Both the position numbers and the translations under genes were made by a program. Below are positions 15,148 through 20,448 of a DNA stretch of 20,448 bases, piece after piece (the stretch's first letter is position 1; every line of letters begins with the position of its first letter). The notes beneath the pieces were generated by a model. The model made no database searches. It was not told the DNA's origin and saw nothing but the letters and a program-made list of their open reading frames with translations. This DNA comes from Oscillospiraceae bacterium (GTDB lineage: Bacteria > Bacillota > Clostridia > Oscillospirales > Ruminococcaceae), in the NCBI GenBank assembly GCA_016296165.1, contig JAEDJV010000034.1, positions 1 through 20,448 on the forward strand, written 5' to 3'.

Positions 15148-16179
15148 TTATATTTTAAGCGAACCAGAAAGTATTTTTTCAACTTTACTCTTATCTGATT
15201 TATCAATCTTCAAAATTCCAGACTTCGGATTATATCCTGAAGCTATGCCAGCTTGTTTGATTTTATCAAATTGTTGAGACGTTACTCCTTCAATAAAATA
15301 AGCATCTTTTACCATGCCGTCACGAAGGAGTCCCAAAATTGCGTCTTTATTTGACTTATCTATAGAAACAACCAGTCGGCCTTCTTTAAACCCAACAGAA
15401 TAAGGATATTCATTTTCCTTTATCAGATTTATATTTTCAAGAGACGTATAGAACATCACAGGTTTTTCTATCTTCATAGGATCACTGTTAATAACCGCAT
15501 CAAGAAGAACGCTTGGATTCACAGAAGAATCACGCTTCATATCATACAGACATTCTTTGTTTCTGTCATATATCATAATATTAGACATCAAACCAGAAGC
15601 TTTTACCGCATTCAAACTATTGCAAATATTATTCACCACAAGGTCATGAAATTCTTTCGGAACTGCACGAGGGCTTCCGCCATTTTTCAAAGCCTCATTA
15701 TATCTATCCTCTGTACCTTTCCAAGATACATGCTTAGACGTAGCCATAACCTGCAATTCAACAGCATATCCTTTCGAGGATAAATTTTCGCCATTCTCTA
15801 TAGCTGTATGTGGTGTTTTCAACGAACTTTCAATAATCATATTATATTTGCAATCGCTCAATTCATCAACAAGCGTATCCACTACCTTAAAAACAAACGG
15901 ATTGGTTTTTTCAGCATCTTCTTTCCCATATTTCAGTTTTATCTCATCATAATATGGATGATACACCCTGAACGCATCGCAATCCAGTTCAACAATATTT
16001 TTATTAAAACGTTCATTGGCAACAACATAGATATTACTCTTGCCAGCTCCAGGCTGACCTCCAAGCACTATAGCAACCGGAGTCTCAACCGGCACTTTGC
16101 CTCTAAGCACATCATTCTTTATCAAATTATATGCTTCATGAAACTCCGCATCTGACATAAGCAATTCATTATTTTCCAC
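15148..16179 (-). CDS. Zeta-like toxin kinase with two C-terminal modules
   Basis: A 343-residue kinase colinear with the toxin at 11131-12168. Walker A is complete, LGGQPGAGKSN (39-49), followed by VELDCDAFRVYHPYY (63-77) with Asp66/Asp68, KYNMIIESSLKTPHTA (111-126) and a helical region containing RAVPKEFHDLV. The C-terminus carries the shared module twice: a diverged copy at about 241-286 (FYTSLENINLI, GRLVVSIDKSNKDAILGLL) and a canonical copy at 293-343 (AYFIEGVTSQQ, AGIASGYNPKSGILKIDKSD, KVEKIL). The start is a GTG overlapping the antitoxin gene by 11 bases. Expected action, by family, is phosphorylation of a UDP-amino-sugar precursor of the cell wall when free of antitoxin. It looks fully intact and is the best candidate for an active toxin here. 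Confidence 0.9.
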   Translation of the reverse strand: MENNELLMSDAEFHEAYNLIKNDVLRGKVPVETPVAIVLGGQPGAGKSNIYVVANERFNKNIVELDCDAFRVYHPYYDEIKLKYGKEDAEKTNPFVFKVVDTLVDELSDCKYNMIIESSLKTPHTAIENGENLSSKGYAVELQVMATSKHVSWKGTEDRYNEALKNGGSPRAVPKEFHDLVVNNICNSLNAVKASGLMSNIMIYDRNKECLYDMKRDSSVNPSVLLDAVINSDPMKIEKPVMFYTSLENINLIKENEYPYSVGFKEGRLVVSIDKSNKDAILGLLRDGMVKDAYFIEGVTSQQFDKIKQAGIASGYNPKSGILKIDKSDKSKVEKILSGSLKI

Positions 16180-16414
16180 TTATAACGTCCCTCATTTTCT
16201 TTGCCTTTTCTTCTAACTTCTTTAATTCTTCCTGACTTTTGCAGTCATAAACGCTCGCACGAAGATCGCAAAGTTCAATGTATTTTTTCACTTCCGGGCG
16301 TCCAGCATCTTCAGAAACCTCTATATTGTTTTCTCTGAAATATTTTAAAAATTCTTTTTTTTCAAAATCAATAATATCTTTAACTGCATCCATCTCAAAT
16401 GCTAAATCTCTCAT
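16169..16414 (-). CDS. Antitoxin partner of the 15148-16179 zeta-like toxin
   Basis: An 81-residue charged, helical protein. It matches the layout of the 86-residue antitoxin at 12155-12415: an N-terminal helix, FRENNIEVSEDAGRPEVKKYIEL in the middle (the antitoxin at 10827 also has ENNI), then a C-terminal helix ending ISGK. GAGGTAAAT precedes the ATG. The palindrome at 16449-16465 lies 35 bases upstream and could supply an extended -10 element. The overlap with the toxin GTG implies coupled translation in fixed proportion. Confidence 0.7.
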   Translation of the reverse strand: MRDLAFEMDAVKDIIDFEKKEFLKYFRENNIEVSEDAGRPEVKKYIELCDLRASVYDCKSQEELKKLEEKAKKMRDVISGK

Positions 16415-16448
16415 AATATTTACCTCACTATTATTTTTATCATCAGCT

Positions 16449-16465
16449 TGTGCTATAATAGCACA
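16449..16465. repeat. Cassette palindrome, site 5
   Basis: Exact TGTGCTATAATAGCACA, 6 bases after the stop of the ribbon-helix-helix/coiled-coil gene and upstream of the antitoxin at 16169-16414. Confidence 0.92.
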
Positions 16466-16471
16466 TTTTCA

Positions 16472-17110
16472 CTACCTACCGTTTAACTCTCTAATCTGTT
16501 CCTGAAGCTTTTCTATTTTTTCAAGATATTCTTCTCTTACGTCAAGTTCTCGCTTCTGGATTTCAAATTTAAACTTCTGTTCATTCTCCTTAGACTGTGC
16601 AAGCTGCCTGTTAAGGCTCTCAAGCTCTTCCTGTTCAGGCAAACGTTCAAGAAGATTATTTATAATGCTCTGTTTATCCGCAACAGCCTCATTGGCACTT
16701 TTCAGTAACAACTCAGCAGCAGAAAGTTTGTTTTCCAAAGAACGATTTTCTTTATCAAGTTTTTCAAGTTTCTGATTTTCAACTTCAAGTTCCCTAATTC
16801 TATTCTGTAAATCAAAAATTATCTTATCTTTACTGTCGATTGACCATTCATATTCTTTTCTGACACGTTCCTCAGTATTAGTGGCAAGATCAAGTGCTGC
16901 AATATAAGCTCTGACCACACCGTCTACTCTGGTCTGAAAATCTTCTATATTAGTCTTTTGATCTGGCACCATTTTTTTTGCCTGATTCATTTCATGAGCA
17001 TTAAGCAATGCCTGAAAGCATTCGGAACCATTCTCAAATTCCGAGCTAATTTTTTTAAATCTGGAAATAAGCGTTTCATCTGTTCTTATCGAAAAAACCT
17101 TTTCAGCCAT
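16472..17110 (-). CDS. Ribbon-helix-helix/coiled-coil DNA-binding protein
   Basis: A 212-residue protein from the ATG at 17110, preceded by GGAGGTGTGAT; an ATG at 17131 is open but has no ribosome binding site. MAEKVFSIRTDETLISRFKKI and ENGSECFQALLN (1 to about 40) resemble a CopG-type ribbon-helix-helix fold. From about residue 75 to the end the sequence is a long Glu/Lys/Gln/Leu-rich coiled coil (IRELEVENQKLEKLDKENRSLENKL and following). Plasmid proteins such as KfrA combine a DNA-binding head with such a coil and act in partition or as autorepressors, but no homology to KfrA itself is claimed. Four phased repeats just after its consensus promoter (17134-17169) suggest autoregulation. Confidence 0.75.
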   Translation of the reverse strand: MAEKVFSIRTDETLISRFKKISSEFENGSECFQALLNAHEMNQAKKMVPDQKTNIEDFQTRVDGVVRAYIAALDLATNTEERVRKEYEWSIDSKDKIIFDLQNRIRELEVENQKLEKLDKENRSLENKLSAAELLLKSANEAVADKQSIINNLLERLPEQEELESLNRQLAQSKENEQKFKFEIQKRELDVREEYLEKIEKLQEQIRELNGR

Positions 17111-17133
17111 ATCACACCTCCATGCAAGCACAA

Positions 17134-17169
17134 TGTTTACATATGTTTTCGCTGTTTACATCAGTTTAC
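17134..17169. promoter_or_regulatory. Putative operator: four phased heptads
   Basis: On the plus strand TGTTTAC (17134), TGTTTTC (17144), TGTTTAC (17153) and AGTTTAC (17163) recur at 10, 9 and 10 bases, one helical turn, between the -10 element and the start codon of the ribbon-helix-helix gene. Tandem heptads of this kind are how ribbon-helix-helix repressors such as omega bind. Confidence 0.65.
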
Positions 17170-17180
17170 CTTACATTCAT

Positions 17181-17209
17181 ATTATAACACAATTCACGAA
17201 GTTTGTCAA
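17181..17209 (-). promoter_or_regulatory. Perfect consensus promoter of the ribbon-helix-helix gene
   Basis: Minus strand TTGACA (17204-17209), 17-base spacer, TATAAT (17181-17186). Its -10 context TGTGTTATAATA equals one strand of palindrome site 4, so the palindromes share the extended -10 sequence of this promoter. Confidence 0.88.
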
Positions 17210-17248
17210 TCGCACAGGGATACATAAAATCTAATTTTCATATTTTTT

Positions 17249-17265
17249 TGTGATATAATAGCACA
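17249..17265. repeat. Cassette palindrome, site 6
   Basis: TGTGATATAATAGCACA, one change from consensus, which breaks one pair of the stem. It lies 7 bases after the integrase stop codon and some 40 bases before the next gene's promoter. Confidence 0.85.
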
Positions 17266-17272
17266 TCTTTTT

Positions 17273-18370
17273 TCATAAAAAATCAACCAGATTTACAGCA
17301 CTCATTTTCTGTTCCTGCATTACATGAACATAAATATCGGAAGTAACTTGTATATCTGAATGACCAAGTATTTCACTGATAATTTTCAAATCCGTTCCAC
17401 TACGGAAAAGCTTTGATGCAAATGTATGTCTTAAAGTGTGAATTCCTGTTTTTTCAAGTCCGCAGTTTTCCAGAATATTCTTGAATACACGATCAAGATT
17501 TTTATGCAGAGTATAGCCTCCTTTGGAATTGGCAAGAACAAATTCAAAATTTCCGTTTATTTTTTTAAGTTTCTCCAGAGAACTGACAGCAAGGTTATTC
17601 AAAGGAACTATTCTAATACCAGATCTAGTTTTTGCCGTTTGTTCAACCACAACATATCGTTTGTCATTCTTTTGGGCATCTCGATTCTTAACAAGTGCAA
17701 CATTCTTATTTATATGTACAATAGATTTTTCAAAATCAATATCACTCCACTTAAGTGCAAGTGCTTCACCAACTCTTATACCTGTGGAAAGAAGAAAAAT
17801 AAACGCAGCACCAAGTCTGTAAACATACATCCCGTATTCATCCGTACGAAGTGCTTCATTTTTAAACAACGACATCTCATAATCAGACCAAAACTTTATC
17901 TTCAAAGCCTCATTGTTTTTTGGAAGTTCAACCAGCTCTGCCGGATTATTATAGATTATATTTCTTTGTTTAGCATACTTCAGACATGCTTTTACAGCTT
18001 CAAACGCTTTTTTTATTGTCGAATAAGAGTAGTCTTCTTTAAGCTCCTGAATCATCCCTTCAATATCATGTGAACACAAACGATTAATTGCAATTCCTCC
18101 AATATACGGAACAACCTGATATTTCACTGTGTTTTCCAACCGATCAAAACTTGTTGGCTTTATTTTCCCCATTTTTACATCGTAAAGCCAGTCGTTGATA
18201 TAATTTTCAAATGTGACTTCTTCCTCATCATCAGAATCTGCATATACAATCTTAAGCGATATGTTCATTTCAATATTGCGTATATTACCTGATTTTATAT
18301 CCGATCTGATTTCATTTTTCGTAAGTGTAAACTGCTTAATCGATTCATCCATCAATAGTTTTTGTATCAT
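17273..18370 (-). CDS. Tyrosine recombinase (phage/ICE-type integrase)
   Basis: A 365-residue site-specific recombinase. The N-terminus (1 to about 50) would bind arm sites, a SAM-like core-binding domain occupies about 53-135 (FENYINDWLYD through KACLKYAKQRN), and the catalytic domain follows. Catalytic residues are all visible: Arg199 in STGIRVGEAL, Lys247 in TAKTRSG, His311 and Arg314 in HTLRHTF, His337 in LGHSD, and the nucleophile Tyr347 in SDIYVHV. The enzyme therefore looks active. GGAG lies 11 bases before the ATG, rather far. A palindrome half-site sits where a -10 element would be. No excisionase gene is recognised beside it. Being followed by accessory genes rather than a chromosome junction, it is not at the element's end. 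Confidence 0.95.
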   Translation of the reverse strand: MIQKLLMDESIKQFTLTKNEIRSDIKSGNIRNIEMNISLKIVYADSDDEEEVTFENYINDWLYDVKMGKIKPTSFDRLENTVKYQVVPYIGGIAINRLCSHDIEGMIQELKEDYSYSTIKKAFEAVKACLKYAKQRNIIYNNPAELVELPKNNEALKIKFWSDYEMSLFKNEALRTDEYGMYVYRLGAAFIFLLSTGIRVGEALALKWSDIDFEKSIVHINKNVALVKNRDAQKNDKRYVVVEQTAKTRSGIRIVPLNNLAVSSLEKLKKINGNFEFVLANSKGGYTLHKNLDRVFKNILENCGLEKTGIHTLRHTFASKLFRSGTDLKIISEILGHSDIQVTSDIYVHVMQEQKMSAVNLVDFL

Positions 18371-18400
18371 AAGTACTACATCTCCGTTTTTATAACAGTA

Positions 18401-18411
18401 TATAATAGCAC
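18401..18411. repeat. Cassette palindrome half-site, site 7
   Basis: Only TATAATAGCAC of the palindrome is kept. On the minus strand it reads GTGCTATTATA about 30 bases before the integrase ATG, the position of an extended -10 element. Confidence 0.6.
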
Positions 18412-18461
18412 TATGTAAATTTCAGATAATTTTTATTGTGACCTGATAAAACCCCGTATCC

Positions 18462-18481
18462 GTACCAGCAAAAGCTGGCAC
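18462..18481. repeat. Small inverted repeat between helicase and integrase genes
   Basis: GTACCAGC and GCTGGCAC pair around AAAA (7 of 8 pairs, or 8 with G-U on the minus strand), flanked by TATCC (18457) and GGATA (18489). No U run follows. Possibly a protein-binding hairpin of the element. Confidence 0.5.
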
Positions 18482-18510
18482 AAACACAGGATAATACGGT
18501 AAACTTAAAA

Positions 18511-18527
18511 TGTGCTATAATAGCACA
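18511..18527. repeat. Cassette palindrome, site 8
   Basis: Exact TGTGCTATAATAGCACA, 1 base after the helicase stop codon. With flanking A and T the stem is 10 bp and is followed by TTTT on the minus strand, the most terminator-like of the set. Confidence 0.92.
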
Positions 18528-18528
18528 T

Positions 18529-20448
18529 TTACCTTTTTACCATACTATTATTCAAAATCGACTTAACTTTTCCTGAATCATTTTTCGCTACCTGAGCAAT
18601 AAGTTTCCCATCCTTAGTTTCTAAGAAATCATGTTTTATTCCTGCTTTTTTTAACTTTTCTAAATCATCTGTCGATCTCAGTTCAATAAAATACGGATCA
18701 ACAATTGCTTCTAATTTCTTCAGTTCATCGCCATACTCGATCTGAAAAATGACTTCTTCCAGTCTTTCTGATTTTTCCTGAAGTTCCTGTTCACGACCAA
18801 AAGGTTTATTAATCTGTTTTTCAGCTGTTTCAAGCTGTTCTTTCAGGCTTACAAGCTGTGCTTCACTCTGCTCTATTTTCTTACCAAGGTTATTGAGTAC
18901 ATTATCAAGCCTTGTGAATAAGCCTGTTTCACTACTGCCCATTTCCGTACGTGATTCTTCAGCACCCTTCAAGTAAACTACATACAACCTTGACATCGGA
19001 TCAAATGCAGCTACCAAGTCAAATCCTTTGTATTCTCCGACCGGAGTTTTTCCTGATATATTTTTTGCAACAGCTTCTTTGACAGCGTCATGAAGTGCTG
19101 AACCTCCGGCTTCTTTCTCTGCATAATATGTTCCCCTGACAGTCACTCCCTGAAAGATTGGTTTACCATCTTCACCAAGTTTCAGAACATATGAATCAGC
19201 CTTCTGTTTATCTTTTCTCATACACTCTAAATGGTATTCCTGTGCAGATATCATAGCAGGCAATTCTTTCGACACCTTATCCTGAAGGGTATATTGCATA
19301 TTCATATGACTTGCCTTAAGCATTTTAAGTGTATTCAAACTGTTTTCCAATTCCATTCGCTCCTTTATAAGAGGGTTGTTAACACACAGAGCTTTTGCCG
19401 TAGCAAAACTCATCTGAACATCATCAACATCATCGCAGGAACGAACAGGAGACTTGCTTGTCATAATCTGCGATCCAAAAGCCTGTTTATTCTCCAGAAT
19501 CTGATATGAATAAGAATCGAACGTTCCTTCTGTAACATATCTGTACAGATGTACTTTTTCATTCATATTACCCTGACGCACCATTCTGCCGCGTCGCTGT
19601 TCCATATCTGAAGGTCTGTATGGTGCATCCAGATCGTGTGATGCAATAAGTCTGTCCTGAACATTTGTTCCGGCACCCATCTTCTTGGTAGACCCCATAA
19701 GAATTCTTATTTCTCCGCTGCGTACTTTAGCAAAAAGCTTATCTTTTTCAGTTTCCGACTTAGCATCATGTATAAATGCTATTTCATTTTCTGGTACACC
19801 TGATTTGATAAGCTTGTCCTTTATATCATCATATACTGAAAAAGAAGGTATATCACTTTGCTTTTCTGCAGCTGATTTTGGTGTACTCATATCACAAAAA
19901 ATAAGCTGTGTAAGTCTGTCATCGGCCGTATCCTTCCAGATATCAAATACATTTTTCACACACAGATTAACCTTTGAGCCCTCAAAGTCAGGCAGGTCAG
20001 GATTCAGTATTCTTGGATCAAGACCATTTTTCTTGCCATCATTGACTATGTTCAGCATGTTATCCTGTTTTGGATTTACTGAACCACATCGTATCCTTTC
20101 TGCACGTTCACCAATCTGCTCCATAATCGCCTTCTGGATATCCGAAGGCTTTGCTACAACCGTTTCAAGTTCACATTCAGGTATCTTCAACCCTAACTGA
20201 TCTGATGTTTTTATATCTGCACTCTCCTTGAAAAGTGACATAAGTTCCGGAAGATTGTTGAAATGGGCAAACCTTGTTTTTTGCTGATAGCCTGTTCCTT
20301 CAGGTGTGAGCTGTGGTTCTGTGACAATATCTGCAAAATTCGCTGCCCATGCATCAAAATGTTTAAGACCCTTTTCGTTAAGCAAGTCTGACTGCAGATA
20401 TTTCATCATTGTATATATTTCAGAAATAGAGTTTGAAACAGGCGTGCC
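18529..20448 (-). CDS. Snf2-type helicase of a conjugative element, C-terminal part
   Basis: The frame runs off the right edge; 639 residues are seen. It enters at GTPVSNSISEIYTMMKYLQ, a helicase motif III region, so any internal ATG near 20409 is not the true start. Later come MGAGTNVQDRLIASHDLDAP and YRPSDMEQRRGRMVRQGN, motifs V and VI of superfamily 2, then VTEGTFDSYSYQILENKQ. These are typical of the very large methylase-helicase proteins (often over 2000 residues) in Firmicute conjugative elements, thought to protect or process transferred DNA. A coiled coil (SEAQLVSLKEQLETAEKQI) precedes the C-terminal 55 residues, PYFIELRSTDD, KKAGIKHDF, KDGKLIAQVAKND, KVKSIL and a tail VKR, the module also found on the toxins. 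Confidence 0.9.
   Translation of the reverse strand, partial: GTPVSNSISEIYTMMKYLQSDLLNEKGLKHFDAWAANFADIVTEPQLTPEGTGYQQKTRFAHFNNLPELMSLFKESADIKTSDQLGLKIPECELETVVAKPSDIQKAIMEQIGERAERIRCGSVNPKQDNMLNIVNDGKKNGLDPRILNPDLPDFEGSKVNLCVKNVFDIWKDTADDRLTQLIFCDMSTPKSAAEKQSDIPSFSVYDDIKDKLIKSGVPENEIAFIHDAKSETEKDKLFAKVRSGEIRILMGSTKKMGAGTNVQDRLIASHDLDAPYRPSDMEQRRGRMVRQGNMNEKVHLYRYVTEGTFDSYSYQILENKQAFGSQIMTSKSPVRSCDDVDDVQMSFATAKALCVNNPLIKERMELENSLNTLKMLKASHMNMQYTLQDKVSKELPAMISAQEYHLECMRKDKQKADSYVLKLGEDGKPIFQGVTVRGTYYAEKEAGGSALHDAVKEAVAKNISGKTPVGEYKGFDLVAAFDPMSRLYVVYLKGAEESRTEMGSSETGLFTRLDNVLNNLGKKIEQSEAQLVSLKEQLETAEKQINKPFGREQELQEKSERLEEVIFQIEYGDELKKLEAIVDPYFIELRSTDDLEKLKKAGIKHDFLETKDGKLIAQVAKNDSGKVKSILNNSMVKR

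Larger units (their letters stand above)
10183..20448. mobile_element. Integrative (probably conjugative) element, one part of it
   Basis: From the gene remnant at 10183 to the right edge all genes are on the minus strand and of mobile type: tyrosine integrase, serine recombinase, a conjugation-type Snf2 helicase, a ribbon-helix-helix protein and four zeta-like toxin-antitoxin pairs. A 17-bp palindrome recurs only in this stretch. The left limit is approximate; no direct-repeat attachment site was identified, and the right end lies outside the window. Relaxase, coupling protein and type IV secretion genes are not visible, so conjugative ability is inferred from the helicase. Confidence 0.65.

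Noticed and set aside
10267..18527. The palindromes as a CRISPR array
   Set aside because: The unit is short and palindromic, spacing is 0.1-2.7 kb and genes lie between copies; no cas genes are present.
10267..18527. The palindromes as ordinary rho-independent terminators
   Set aside because: Most lack a U run on the coding strand, the stem is AT-rich and weak, and site 4 is followed by a separate genuine terminator. A role in RNA 3' ends remains possible.

Overview
The window looks like the chromosome of a low-GC anaerobic Firmicute, most likely a Ruminococcus-type member of the Oscillospirales. This rests on AT-rich intergenic DNA with near-consensus sigma-A promoters, strong GGAGG-type ribosome binding sites, GTG starts, an AAA-ATPase-like gene and several large GGDEF/EAL proteins. 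The genus is inference; I could not search databases.

Left part (1-9382), ordinary chromosome: the 5' part of an AAA-ATPase-like gene; an operon of a solute-binding lipoprotein and a membrane-anchored sensor with GGDEF and EAL domains; a divergent soluble protein with a degenerate GGDEF and an intact EAL, so probably a c-di-GMP phosphodiesterase; a secreted CAP-domain protein; and a tRNA-Trp gene. A perfect 16-bp hairpin between the phosphodiesterase and CAP genes serves as a two-way terminator.

Middle (9383-10182), about 800 bases without a credible gene. It holds the tRNA terminator, a hairpin-rich stretch with a motif resembling rRNA-operon spacers, and a well-delimited minus-strand unit (consensus promoter, several hairpins, terminator) that I call a candidate 190-nt structured RNA.

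Right part (about 10183 to the end), an integrative mobile element, all genes on the minus strand. In transcription order it has the C-terminal half of a large Snf2-type helicase typical of conjugative elements, a tyrosine integrase, a ribbon-helix-helix/coiled-coil protein with four phased operator repeats, a zeta-like toxin-antitoxin pair, a serine recombinase, a hypothetical protein, and three more toxin-antitoxin pairs, the last with a wrecked toxin.

Two signals tie this part together and have no standard explanation. First, a 17-bp palindrome, TGTGCTATAATAGCACA, recurs seven times, always 0-7 bases after a stop codon, and an eighth time as a half-site before the integrase gene; it never falls inside an antitoxin-toxin pair, so it divides the element into cassette-like units. 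Second, the three intact toxins, the broken toxin and the conjugation helicase end in the same roughly 50-residue C-terminal module with a basic tail. My favoured but unproven reading is an array of exchangeable toxin-antitoxin cassettes whose toxins carry a docking or translocation tag shared with the conjugation machinery.
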